Origin: Mycobacterium genavense ATCC 51234
GTDB lineage: Bacteria; Actinomycetota; Actinomycetes; Mycobacteriales; Mycobacteriaceae
DNA: 64,000 bases
Reading direction: 5' to 3'
Assembly (NCBI RefSeq): GCF_000526915.1
Contig: NZ_JAGZ01000001.1
Coordinates: 496,001-560,000 of the forward strand
Notes under the pieces: generated by a model
What the model saw: only the letters and a program-made list of their open reading frames with translations
What the model was told of the DNA's origin: nothing
The model's database searches: none
Position numbers and translations under genes: made by a program
Shown here: positions 17,352 to 27,824 of the stretch, in pieces
Layout: each line of letters starts with the position of its first letter
Numbering within the stretch: position 1 is the first letter of the stretch

Positions 17352-20300
17352 GCACCGCACTGGTCACCGGGGGCGCATCCGGCATCGGCCGCGAAGTTGC
17401 CGGACGGCTGCGCGACGCGGGTCACGACGTCGTGGTCTGGGACCTGTCGGATGCGGACATCGAGTGCGCCATCAGGGATTCCGAGGCGGTGTCGGCGGCG
17501 ATGCAACGAACGGTGCGGGAGCGCGGGGTGCCCACCCGGGTGGTGACGTGCGGTGCGGTGGGAGCGGTCGGGCTGCTGCTCGACCAGGCGCCCACGGATT
17601 GGGAACGAGTGCTGGCGGTGAACCTCACCGGCACCTGGCTGACGATCCGCGCCGCGGCGCAGGCCATGATCGAGGCCCGGGTGGGCGGTTCGATCGGCGC
17701 GGTGTCCAGCATCAGCGGCTCGATCGCCGACCGCGACATGGGGGCCTACTGCGTGTCGAAGGCCGGCGTGAACATGCTGGTCAGGGTCGCCGCCGTCGAG
17801 TGGGGGACACACGGCATCGGTGAAGAGTTTATCACCCCGGCCGCCACGCTGCCCGAGCTGGTGAGTCGGCGCGCGGCGTCCTCGCCCGATGCCGTGCAGC
17901 CGGTGCCGGTCGACGTGATCGGCGAGATCTACATCGCCGGAACACATGTCGCGCAGGGCTACCACCGGCGGCCGGGGCTGACGGCCGAACGCTTCGTCGC
18001 CGACCCGTTCACCCCCGGCGGGCGGATGTACCGCTCGGGCGACCTGGCCCGGCGCAACGCCGACGGAGACATCGAGTTCGTCGGCCGCGCCGACGAGCAG
18101 GTGAAGATCTGCGGCTTTCGCATCGAGCTCGGCGAGATCGCCGCCGCCATCTCGGTCGACCCCAGCGTCGGACAGGCCGTCGACCTGCCCCGGCTGGGCA
18201 AGAGCCTGGTCGGCTACGTGACCCCGGCCCCCGACTGCGACATCGAATCCGTTGACGTCGAACGGATCCGGGCCCGGGTCGCCGCGGCACTGCCGGACTA
18301 CATGACCCCGGCCGGCTATGTGGTGCTCGACGAGATCCCGATGACCGCGCACCAAAAGATCGACCGTGCCGCCCTGCCGCAACCGGAGATCGTGGCCGGC
18401 GCAGAGTACCGCGATCCGGCGACCGCGACCGAACGTCGCATCGCCGCAATGTTTTCCACGCTGCTCGGCCACGACCGGGTGGGTGTCGACGACTCCTTCT
18501 TCGACCTGGGCGGCCACTCGCTGGTCGCCACCAAGCTGGTCACCGCGATCCGTTCGGAATGCGGTGTGGAGATCGGCATCCGCGACGTGTTCGAGTTGGG
18601 GACGGTGGGCCGGCTCGCCGAGCGGGTCGACCAGCTGGGTTCCGGGGCGCCGGCCGAGTCACGCCCCAAGCTGATCGCGACCGCGCACGACGAACCACTA
18701 CCACTGTCGGCCTCCCAGCTGCGCAGCTGGTTCACCTACCGCATCGACGGGCCCAGCTGGGTCAACAACATTCCGTTCGCCGCGAAACTGAGCGGCCCGT
18801 GGGACGTCGAGGCATTGATCGCCGCCATCGGCGACATCGTCCCCCGCCACGAGATCCTGTGCACCAGCTACGTCGAAATCGACGGGGTGCCCTATCAAGT
18901 GGTGAATCCGGCCGGTGAGCTGCCGATCCGGCGTGCCTCTTTCGACGGTGCCGTCAATGACGGCGAAGCCTGGCTGACCGAACAACTGGACATCGAACGT
19001 CAGCACTGCTTCGAACTGGACGCGGAGCGCCCGATCCGAATCGCGCTGCTGCGCACCGGCATTGACACCGACGACCATGTGATGTCATTCGTCGTCCACC
19101 ACATCGCTTCCGACCACTGGTCGGCGGGCGTGCTGTTCTCCGACGTGCTCACCGCGTACCGGGCCCGGCGAGCCGGCGAGGCCCCGTCCTGGGCGCCCCT
19201 TCGCGTCCAGTACGCCGTTTACGCGGCATGGCAGCGCGCGTTCCTGAGCGATCCCAATGGCCAGGAGTCCGCTGTTGCCATCGAGCAACGCCGGTACTGG
19301 ACCCGGCAGCTGGCCGGGATGCCGGAGGACACCGGACTGCGGCCGGATTTTGCCCGCCAGCCGGTGCCCAGCGGCGGGGGTGAATCCGTCGACTTTCGCA
19401 TCGGCGCGGCCACCCGCGGCAAGCTCGCCGAGTTGTGCCGCGAGTTGGGCATCACCGAATTCATGCTGCTGCAAACGGCCGTCGCCGTGGTGCTGCACAA
19501 GGTCGGTGGCGGCGTGGACATTCCGTTGGGCACCTCGGTTGCCGGACGTACCGAAGCCGAATTGGACCAGCTGATCGGCTTTTTCGTCAACATCCTGGTG
19601 CTGCGCAACAATTTCGACGGCAACCCGACGTTGCGCGAACTGCTGGCTTGGGCGCGGGAGACGGCGCTGGCGGCCTACGCCCATCAGGATCCGCCGTTCG
19701 ACCGGGTGGTCGACAGCGTGAGCCCGGTGCGTTCGCTGTCGCGCAACCCGCTGTTCGGTGTCGTGGTGCACGTGCGTGATCACCTGCCGGCCACCCGGAT
19801 CATCGAGGCGGGGCCCGACGGCCGGGACGGCGCGGACACGGTGTGCACCTCGCTGGATCCGATCTTCGACATGGCGCATGCCGACCTCAGCATCAACTTC
19901 CTGGGCGTCGACGGCACTGACGGCGCGGGATACAGCTGCAACGTCATCTTGCGGACCGAGCTGTACCGCCGCTCGACGATCGAGCGGGTGGCCGGCTGGT
20001 TGGCCCGCACCATCGCCGAGTTCGCCGACAATGTCGACCAGACGCTGAGCGATGTCACGGTGATCGACGACGGCGAACAGCGCCGCATCCTGACCGAGTG
20101 GAGCCGCGGTCCTCGCTCGCCACAGGATCGGCCGCGCACGATTCCGGAATTGCTTGCTCCCAGCCGGAATTGGGGTGCCGACCGGGTCGCGGTGGTTTGC
20201 GGTGACGACTAGATCGACTACCCGGCGCTGCATCGCCGTTCGGACAACCTGGCCGCACTGCTGGGCGAACACGGGGTGACCCCGGGGTTACTGGTCGGGC

Positions 20301-22035
20301 TCTCGACACGACGCGGCATCGACATGGTGGTGGCGCTGGTGGCCATCATGAAGGCCGGCGCCGGTTACTTCCCGATCGACCCCGATTATCCGCTGGCACG
20401 CAAGCAATTCATGCTCGACGACGTCGTACCACCGGTGGTGTTGGCCACGGCCGAAGCCGCCGACAGCACGCCGGAAGTGCCCGGGGTCACGGTGATTTCG
20501 CTAGACGACCCGCGGGTGCGGGCGGCCGTGGAGAGCAGTGACGTGGTGCACCCGCCGGCGCCCGCACCCCATCCCGACGACCCGATGTATCTGGTGTTCA
20601 CGTCCGGGTCCACCGGCAAGCCGAAGGGCGCGGTGGGTACGCATCGGTCGATGGCGGCCCGCCTGGATTGGCAGCTGCGGCATTACCCGCCGTGCGCCAA
20701 CGACATTCGCTTGGCGCAGACCTCGATCACCTTCCTCGAGGGCGGCATGGAGATGCTGGCCGGGTTGGCGGCCGGGGCCACGATGATCCTCGCCGACGAC
20801 GCCGAGCACCGGGACGCCGAAGCACTGGCGGCGCTGATGGACCGGCATTCGGTGGCGCAGGTGACCGCGGTGCCCAGCCTGGTCTCCGCGCTCGTCGACA
20901 CCCGGCCCGATGTGGTGCGCTCGCTGTCCCGGCTGGTCTGCGGTGGCGAGCCGGTGAGCAGGTCGCTGCTGGAGCGGTTGGTGGCCGCGTGCGCCGACAA
21001 CGCCGACATTCAGCTGCTGAACAACATCGGCTCCACCGAGACCTCCGGTGCGGTCTCCCGCGGGCCGCTCGGTCTGCCGAATCCGTTGGTGGGGAAGCCG
21101 GTAGCCGGTGCGGAGGCCTACCTGCTCGACGACCGCCTGCGCCCCGTGCCGGTCGGGGTGGTCGGCGAACTGTATTAAGCCGGCGGCCAGTTGGCCCGGG
21201 GTTACTGGAAACGGTCGGGCCTGACCGCGGCGCGGTTTGTCGCCAATCCCTATGCCACCAACCCGGGTCGCGGCTGTACCGCAGCGGCTACCTGGCCCGG
21301 TGGACGCCGGACGGCCAGCTCGAATTCGCCGGCCGCATCGACCATCAGATCAACGTGCGGGGCTTCCGGGTCGAGTTGGGCGAGCTGGAGGCCGCGCTGG
21401 CTGCGGCCGACGGGGTGGCCGCCGCGGTTACCCGGACCTGGGAGGTGCGCGGCGGTCTGTCGCTGGCCGGATACGTTGTGCCGCATCGGCCGATCGTCGA
21501 CGACGCGGAGAAGGCGGCGTTCGCGAACGCGGTGCGCGCCGCGGTTGCCGCGACGCTGCCGGGATACATGATGCCGTCGTCGTTGACCGTACTCGACGCC
21601 CTGCCCAAGACGGAGTCGGGCAAGCTGAACCGCCCCGGCCTGCCGCAGCCGTCGGTCAGCACCACCGCCCGGGCCGAACCGGCGCGCACCGATACCGAAC
21701 GCGCCCTGGCGACGGTGTTCGCCGAACTGCTGTCCACCCCGGAAGTCGGGCGCTTCGACGACTTCTTCGCCCTCGGCGGAGACAGCATCCTGTCGGTGCA
21801 GCTGTCGGCGCGGGCCCGCGCCGCCGGCCTGCCGGTCAGCCCGCGCATGGTCTTCGAGCATCCGACGCCCGCGCAATTGGCCGCCGCCCTGGACGCGTTG
21901 GGCGACGGCCAGACCGACGCCGATGCGGCCGCGGCCGACACCCGTTTCGAGCCGATGGCCGCGTCCGGATTGTCGGCCGACGATCTGGCTGCCGTGTCGC
22001 AGCTGTGGGCGTCGTCGCGCGACGGCACGTCATGA
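17348..22035 (+). pseudogene. SDR N-terminus fused to remnants of a non-ribosomal peptide synthetase
   Basis: One continuous frame begins as an SDR Rossmann domain (TGGASGIG at 8-15, YCVSKAG near 139) and at residue about 158 (about 17820) switches without frame loss into an NRPS adenylation domain. Only about 20 residues of that domain's start remain (LPELVSRRAASSPDAV) before it jumps, near 17897, to its C-terminal part (IGEIYIAGTHVAQGY, SGDLARR). Next come a carrier domain (LGGHSLVATKL), a condensation domain (HHIASDHWS) and a second adenylation domain (FTSGSTGKPKGA) with its carrier (GGDSILSVQLS), ending at 22035. TAG 20210-20212, TAA 21176-21178 and a -1 shift near 21270 interrupt it. It is a deletion-fused, decayed lipopeptide synthetase. 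Confidence 0.85.
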
Positions 22036-22985
22036 CGGCCACGAAGGCCGATGTCGCACCCGACATCGAGGACGTGATGGCGCTGAGCCCTCTGCAGGAG
22101 GGCCTGTATTCGCTGAGCGCGCTGACCGAATTCGTCGAGGGCGAAGCGGCTGACGATCCGTACATGATCGGGATGGCCGCCGACATCTCCGGCGTGCTGG
22201 ACGTCGAGCTGTTGCGCGATTGCGCCACAAAGATGTTGGTGCGACACCCCAACCTGCGGGCCAGCTTCTTCAGCCGCGGGTTCCGCGCCCGGTGCAGATA
22301 GTGCCGGCGCGCGTCGAGTTGCCTTGGCAACTCGTCAAAGCCTCGCCCGACCAGGTGCAGGCGCTGGAGGTGGGCGAACGTCGTCGACCGTTCGATCTGG
22401 AGCGCGGACCCGCCATGCGTTTCATGCTGATCGAATTGCCGGGCCACGATGGCGTTTGGTGATCACCGCCCACCACATCGTGATCGACGGCTGGTCGCGG
22501 CCGGTGTTCGTCAACGAGCTGATGATCTTGTACGCCGCCGGGGGAGACCCGGCCGCGCTGCCCGTGGCGCCGCGCCCGTACCGTGACTACATCGGGTGGC
22601 TGGCCGGCCGCGATCCGGAAGCTAGCCAACGGGTTTGGCGCCAGCACCTGGCCGGTCGGCCCGGTCCCACCCTGCTGGCCGCCGCGCTCGGTTCGGCCGA
22701 GGCGGCCGAGGGCCGGACGGCCGGCCTGCCGCGCACCACCGAACTGCGGCTGCCGCCCGAGGTCACCGAACGGCTCGTCGAAGGCACCCGCTCGCGTGGG
22801 ATCACCGTCAACACCCTGATGCAAATGGCTTGGGCGCTGGTGTTGTCGTGGCTCACCGACACCCGCGATGTGGTCTTCGGCGTCACCGTGTCCGGTCGGC
22901 CACCCGAACTTTCCGGGGTCGAGACGATGATCGGCCTGTTCATCAACACCGTGCCGATGCGGGTGCGGCTCGACCCGGCCGCCGG
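22032..22985 (+). pseudogene. Second NRPS protein, truncated condensation domain
   Basis: This starts at ATG 22032, overlapping the previous stop, with the typical opening of a condensation or epimerisation domain (ALSPLQEGLYS). The reading needs two -1 corrections, near 22283 (GGGG expected, GGG seen) and near 22450. It then shows HHIVIDGWSRPVF, the LLSW and GRPPELSGVETMIGLFINTVPMR segments. Homology ends near 22983 (RLDPAAG), about 100 residues short of the end of a condensation domain. The DNA passes straight into the 3' end of the convergent glycosyltransferase. All later adenylation, carrier and termination domains are missing. Confidence 0.8.
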
Positions 22986-24130
22986 GCCTGCTCCTCCAGG
23001 ACATCGGCGGCCGAGGACACACTTTCGCCGGGGGTGGCCAGCAGGGCCGCGATCGCGCGGGCGCGAGTGGTGTATTCCGGAGCGAGAATGCGGCGCAACT
23101 CCGCGACCAGCGAATCCATCGTGGTTGCCCGAAACTCCTGGCTCGAGCCGACTTTCAGGCGTTGCACGGTCTCCGCCCAGACCTGTTGATCGTCGACCCC
23201 GAGCGTCAGGATCAACGCCGGAACTCCGGCCCGCAGCCCCGCGGCCGTGGTGCCGGCGCCGCCGTGGTGGACGACCGCGCGGCACGCCGGAAAGACAGCC
23301 GCATGGTTCACCTCACCGACCACCTTGACGTGGTCGAAATGGCCGACGGCGGTGAAGTCGTTGGGGCCGCTGCAGATCAGGGCTCGCTCGCCCAATTGCG
23401 CACAGGCCTCGGCGATCATCGCGACGGTCTCGGCCGACGTGACCCGCACGCCGCTGCCGAAGCCGAAGTAGATCGGCGGGGTGTCGGCGCGGATCCAGGA
23501 CAAGGCCTCGGCATCGCCGTCCGTCGGCAACTCCAGCGTCAGCGATCCGACGAAGGGCCGCCGCAGACCCTGCTGCGCCCAGTGCGCGGCCAGCCCGGGA
23601 AAGCAGAGCTTGTCGTAGGCCTGGATCTCGCACGCGGCACCTCCGCCGGCCTCCGCCAGGCCCAGTTCGGCGCGCTGGGCCGCTTCGGCCTCGGCCGCCA
23701 GCCGCGCCAGCAGGTCATTGGGGTTCACCGCGTCGACCGGGAAGAAGTGCAGCGCCGCCTGGGCGATGCCGTAGTGGCGTGCGACATTGGTGGCCAGTCC
23801 CTGCTCGCTTTTGCCGGTCAGCACCAGGTCGGCGCCGTCCGCAAGAGCCAGCAGCGACGTGCCCCACTGGACCCATGCCTGTCGGATCTGATCGGTGAAT
23901 GCGGACATCAGCAGGATCGGGTTCTGCCGCGTCGTGTGCGAAAAGTCCATGTGCTGAGGAGGATTCGGGCCGAAGGGGCCGGCGGCCAGCCCCGCCGACT
24001 TTACAAAACCGATCATGTTGGGCGTGACCGCCATGGCCACGTCGTGACCGCGACGTAGCAACTCCCTGCCGACGGCGGCGAAGGGCTCGATGTCGCCGCG
24101 GCTGCCGTAACCGGCCAGCGCAAATTTCAC
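22943..24130 (-). CDS. MGT-type (GT1) glycosyltransferase
   Basis: A 395-residue UDP/TDP-sugar-dependent glycosyltransferase of the GT1 family, similar to those that decorate glycopeptidolipids and phenolic lipids. Seen: the N-terminal acceptor domain start FALAGYGSRGDIEPFAAVG and the C-terminal donor domain with VHHGGAGTTAAGLRAGVPAL (residues about 286-305), the classic sugar-nucleotide motif. The GTG start has AAGGA upstream. The last residues read into the NRPS junction, so the natural C-terminus may have been slightly altered. Next to NRPS remnants and Gap it fits a glycopeptidolipid-like pathway (inference). Confidence 0.9.
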   Translation of the reverse strand: MKFALAGYGSRGDIEPFAAVGRELLRRGHDVAMAVTPNMIGFVKSAGLAAGPFGPNPPQHMDFSHTTRQNPILLMSAFTDQIRQAWVQWGTSLLALADGADLVLTGKSEQGLATNVARHYGIAQAALHFFPVDAVNPNDLLARLAAEAEAAQRAELGLAEAGGGAACEIQAYDKLCFPGLAAHWAQQGLRRPFVGSLTLELPTDGDAEALSWIRADTPPIYFGFGSGVRVTSAETVAMIAEACAQLGERALICSGPNDFTAVGHFDHVKVVGEVNHAAVFPACRAVVHHGGAGTTAAGLRAGVPALILTLGVDDQQVWAETVQRLKVGSSQEFRATTMDSLVAELRRILAPEYTTRARAIAALLATPGESVSSAADVLEEQARRPGRAAPASARC

Positions 24131-24313
24131 GGGAGATCCTTACTCGCGGAACTGCCTACACGTCGACCGTTCGACCCTGGTGGTCGAGCCGTTCGGGCGC
24201 AACCGCGCCAGGCAACGGCCGTTCTTAACATTTCCATATTTCCCCGGGCCGGCGCCCGGTTGTGCCCGCGCGTGCGGGCGGCCCGGACCCGATGCAGTAA
24301 CTTCGGTTCGATC

Positions 24314-24997
24314 ATGGAAGCTCTTCTGCTGGCGCTTGCCGGTCTGGCCTTCCTCGACTCGCTGAATGTCCTCAACGTGGGCGTCGTGTCAGCCGTCGTG
24401 TACGCCAGCCGACTCGATCGCCGATCGCCGGTCCCGGGCCGCATGAGCTTTATCGCAGGACTGTTCGCGGTCAACATCACGTTCGGTGTCTGCACCGTAC
24501 TCGGACTCGGGCTGCTGAAGCACTCGGTCGACTTTAAAATCACTCCGGCGCTTCACTTTTGGGGCCAACTCGCATTGGGTGTGGTGCTGATGTGCCTGGC
24601 CTACTTTCCGTTGACCGCGCAGACGTCGGCTCCGGGCTGGGCGCTGGCGGCCATGCGGCAGCGCCCCTGGCTGCTCGGAATTCTCGGCTCCGCAGTCGGC
24701 AGCGGCCAAGCGCCGACCTCGATTCCCTACCTCATCGGGTTGGCCATGCTGGCCGCGCTGCATCCACGACCGCCCGGGTGGCCGCTGCTGATTTGCGGCT
24801 ATTGGATGCTGGCGCTGACGCCGTCGCTGGTGATTCTGTTTCTGGCCACCCGCAAGACCAAACGAGCCGTCCGGGTGCAACGCGGCATCGTGCGCGGCCT
24901 CAGTCGCTACGGTCCGATCTCGGTACGAATACTATTTCTGGTCGTCGGCGTCGGACTGGTGGCCGATGCTCTGCTGTTCCGCAGCGTGCTGTGGTGA
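24314..24997 (+). CDS. Gap/Sap-type glycolipid-addressing membrane protein
   Basis: A 227-residue integral membrane protein with about six helices (for example LLLALAGLAFLDSLNVLNVG at the N-terminus, then LALGVVLMCLAYFPLTAQ and PSLVILFLATRKTKR). The family (PF11139, Gap and Sap proteins) is required to move glycopeptidolipid or sulfolipid to the mycobacterial surface. ATG 24314 is chosen because the helix starts immediately; no clear ribosome site is visible. It is divergent from the GT1 gene across 180 bases (24131-24313), which probably hold both promoters, and it lies 35 bases before the GT4 gene. Confidence 0.85.
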   Translation: MEALLLALAGLAFLDSLNVLNVGVVSAVVYASRLDRRSPVPGRMSFIAGLFAVNITFGVCTVLGLGLLKHSVDFKITPALHFWGQLALGVVLMCLAYFPLTAQTSAPGWALAAMRQRPWLLGILGSAVGSGQAPTSIPYLIGLAMLAALHPRPPGWPLLICGYWMLALTPSLVILFLATRKTKRAVRVQRGIVRGLSRYGPISVRILFLVVGVGLVADALLFRSVLW

Positions 24998-25031
24998 GGC
25001 CAGCGATGGGAGTACGGCGGGTGGCACGCAC

Positions 25032-26120
25032 GTGACGACGACAGCGCGCCGTCCGATCCGGGTGCTGACGATCGGCAACGCCCCGGCCGGGCCCAACAGT
25101 CGCGGCGGCATGGCGACGATGATGCGCCTGCTGATCGAGGACAACGACGCGCGGTTCCGGATCCGCCTGGTGCCCACCTATATCGGCGCCCCGCGGCCAA
25201 TGCAGCTGTGGACCGGGATTGTGGGCATGTTCAAGGCATCCGCGCTGTTGGTGTTCGGCTTCGTCGACGTTTTGCACGTGCACTATTCGTGGCGCGGCAG
25301 CATCGTGCGCAAGGCGGTGCCGTTGTTCGTGGCCCGGCTGTGCGGCGTCCCGACCATCGTCCACAGCCACACCACGCACTTCTTCTCGTGGCTCGGTGAA
25401 CTGCCGCGGCCGGTGGGGCGCGCCGTACGCCGCGCGCTGCGTGCCGATTATTCGATCGTGCTCGGCCAATTCCACGTGCAGCACGCGTGCGACAGCCTGG
25501 GATTCGACTAATCGCGCATCCGAGTGCTCTACAACCCGGTGGTGGTGCCCGCCGTCGCACCGTCATCGCGCACCGGGCAGCCGATGCGCGCGGTAGCGCT
25601 GGGCCGGCTCGGTGAAAACAAGGGAAGTTACGACCTGGTCCGCGCGATCGGCATGTTGCCCAGCGACATTCGCGCCAAGCTGCGACTGACACTGGCCGGC
25701 GACGGGGACGTCGAGCAGGTCCGCGGCATCGTTCGGGCCGACGCACTCGACGAGACCATCGACGTCGTCGGCTGGGTCGGGCCCGAGGAGCGAGACCGGC
25801 TGTTGGCGGAGTCGGCGATCTTCGTGTTGCCCAGCTACAGCGAGGGCCTCCCCATGGCGGTGCTGGAAGCGATGGCCAATGGCGTGGTCCCGGTGACCAC
25901 CGCGGTGGGCGCGATACCGGAGGTGATCACCGACGGGGTCGACGGTGTGCTGGTTCGGCCCGGCGACGCTGACCAGCTGGCGGAGGCGCTGCAGTCCCTG
26001 ATCGTCGACACCGAGCTGCGCAATCGGCTCGCCGCGGCCGCCTATGAGCGGGCCGTGAATTCGACGTCGCTCGCTGGCGGGCCGGGCTGCACGAGGTGTG
26101 GCTGGCGGCCGTCGCGCTAG
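25032..26120 (+). pseudogene. GT4-family glycosyltransferase with an internal stop
   Basis: A retaining GT-B glycosyltransferase of about 360 codons. N-terminal half: IRVLTIGNAPAGPNSRGGM and HVHYSWRGSIVRK. C-terminal GT4 half: ALGRLGENKGSYDLVRA, LTLAGDGD, and the donor-binding SYSEGLPMAVLEAMANG with the conserved EGxP...E pattern. TAA 25509-25511 interrupts the frame after DSLGFD, and the same frame resumes with SRIRVLYNPV. A second shift near 26058 spoils the last 20 residues (LHEVWLAAVA is in another frame). The stop at 26118 overlaps that of the convergent deacetylase. GTG 25032 is the likely start. Confidence 0.85.
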
Positions 26121-27151
26121 CGGCGGGGCCGCCAGCCGGAGACCATCAGGCGGAAGTAGTCGAACGACGTATCGCTGCCCACCGCCAGTCGCGGCAGCGC
26201 CATCGGATCGCAGCGGCGGTCGGCGAAGCCCGGCATGGTCGACAGCGCCCACCGCACGCCGCGGCCGCGCAGCGCGTCCTGGGCGCGGGCGTCGAAATCC
26301 TGCGCGCGGCCATTGTGATACGCGAAAACCGTTGGCGCGCTGCGGGTCTAACGTTCCAGCGCCGCACAGGACTCCGCTATTTCGCGCTCGACCTTGTCGT
26401 CGCTGCAGCGGGACAGGATCGGATGCGTCACCGAGTGCGGATACAACGTCACCAGCCCGTCGGCGGCCATTTCGCGCGCGTCGGCCCAAGAAAGCATCCG
26501 GAACGGACCCGGGTCGATGTCGTCGCGCCAGCCCAGTGCGCCGACGACGTCGTCCAGCACCGCGATCCGTCGCGCGTCGTTCAGGTCTTTCAACCGCTGC
26601 ACGACGGCGGCGTAGACCTTGCCGCGCTCGGCGGTGCCGGTAAGCGAACACGTGCCCAGTCCCAGTGCGGTGAGATCGGCCTCGGTCGCGGTGGTGTGTG
26701 CGATCGCGAGCCAAAGCCGGTCGGGCCAAAGGGTTTCGCCGCTGACCATCGGGCCCGTCGCCAGGAACACCGCCGCGGGCAGACCCAGCTCGCGCAGCAC
26801 CGGCACGGCGTGTGTGGCGAGATTGCGGGTGCCGGCGTCGAAGGTGATCGCCATCGTACGCGGCGGCAAACTCCGGGACTCGAGCCGATCCAGGGCCTCC
26901 TCGAGCGGAAGGACGTTGAAGTGCTCACGGATGTATTCGAGTTGACGGCGGTACATCGCCGAGTCCATGACATGCCAGCACGCCGGCGACAGCGGTTCGT
27001 CTTCGACTCCGTGGAACATCACGATGCCGAGCACATCGCGGTATCGCCGCCGGGCAAGCGCGGGTACTCCGGCGGCGCAAAGCATCCCGGCCGCGGCGTT
27101 CTTGATGGTCGTCCGGGTCGCGGGCGAGACGAGGTCGGTCAGGTGTGCCAT
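26117..27151 (-). pseudogene. NodB-type polysaccharide deacetylase with an internal stop
   Basis: A carbohydrate esterase 4 (NodB) protein of about 344 codons, starting at ATG 27151 (MAHLTDLVSP). Motif 2 is kept (HSVTHPILS). Motif 1, normally TFDDG, reads TFDAG near residue 103, so one metal-binding Asp is lost. TAG 26348-26350 interrupts it after CAALER, and the frame continues with FAYHNGRAQDFD (motif 3-like) to TAG 26117-26119. It probably modified the sugar moiety of an envelope lipid in the neighbouring locus. The missing Asp would impair catalysis even without the stop. Confidence 0.8.
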
Positions 27152-27275
27152 TGAATCGCGAACTGTAGCGAGCCCGGTCGATCCGGCGTGGCAACTCCCG
27201 CCGCCGACTTTGCCACAGCAGGTCGTAAGGCCCGCCGTTTGCTTCCAGTTCACCTACAAGTTGGAGGGTAAATAT

Positions 27276-27620
27276 ATGCTCACACCCATGAAAGCAGCAC
27301 TAGCGGCGTCCTCCATCGCCCTGCCCGCACTGCTGTGTTCAGTGCCAGCAGTCGCCAACGCCGACCCGGAGCATACGCCCGAGTACATCTCCTACCTCGA
27401 CCAGAACAACATCCACTACTCCAGCCACGAGACGATCGTCCACGTGGGGACGAACTTGTGCAACGAGCTGCGTAACAACCTGATCCCACCGGATCAGGCC
27501 CTGCAGCGTATCCAGAACATGGGTTACACCCAGCAGCAGACGAAGATGATCGCCTTCGCCGCGGTCGAGGCGTTCTGCCCGGACATGGATATCGACGCCC
27601 AGAAGGCGCCCAAGTCCTAG
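27276..27620 (+). CDS. Secreted DUF732 protein
   Basis: A 114-residue exported protein. The signal peptide has a hydrophobic core (ALAASSIALPALLC) and a probable cleavage after VANA. The mature part is a DUF732 domain: DQNNIHYSS, a Cys in TNLCNELRN and a C-terminal Cys (VEAFCPD) that likely form the family disulfide, with MGYTQQQTKMIAFAAVEAF between. GGAGGG at 27263-27268 gives a good start at ATG 27276. DUF732 proteins are small secreted mycobacterial proteins of unknown role. A terminator follows. Confidence 0.9.
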   Translation: MLTPMKAALAASSIALPALLCSVPAVANADPEHTPEYISYLDQNNIHYSSHETIVHVGTNLCNELRNNLIPPDQALQRIQNMGYTQQQTKMIAFAAVEAFCPDMDIDAQKAPKS

Positions 27621-27644
27621 ACCGGCCCCACCGGGTCCGAGACG

Positions 27645-27679
27645 GTTCGGCGACATCGCGGTCGCCGAACGCCGCTTTT
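27645..27679 (+). terminator. Intrinsic-type terminator hairpin
   Basis: GTTCGGCGAC, a 6-base loop, then GTCGCCGAAC form a perfect 10-bp stem at 27645-27670. TTTT follows at 27676-27679. It lies 25 bases after the DUF732 stop and separates that gene from the kinase. Confidence 0.75.
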
Positions 27680-27824
27680 GGTGACGGTGATGTTATTTGC
27701 GTGAAAGTTTGCTGAGTGCGCGCGCCCAATACCCGTGTGGCGGAACCGAATACCCGAGCAGCCCGCCGACCGGCGGGCCGAAACTTGGCCTCCAAAGAGG
27801 TGCCGGCCTGGGTATGGTGAGCCG

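Noticed and set aside
20210..20212. Stop-codon recoding (UAG, UAA or UGA read as an amino acid)
   Set aside because: All three stops appear inside genes and all three also end intact genes; several genes have frameshifts too.
19085..20272. Long minus-strand frame opposite the NRPS
   Set aside because: Mirror image of a high-GC coding sequence, His/Arg/Val-rich with no motif.
27645..27670. Riboswitch or attenuator instead of a terminator
   Set aside because: A simple perfect hairpin with a short T run between two genes fits termination; no aptamer-like folding or alternative pairing is visible.
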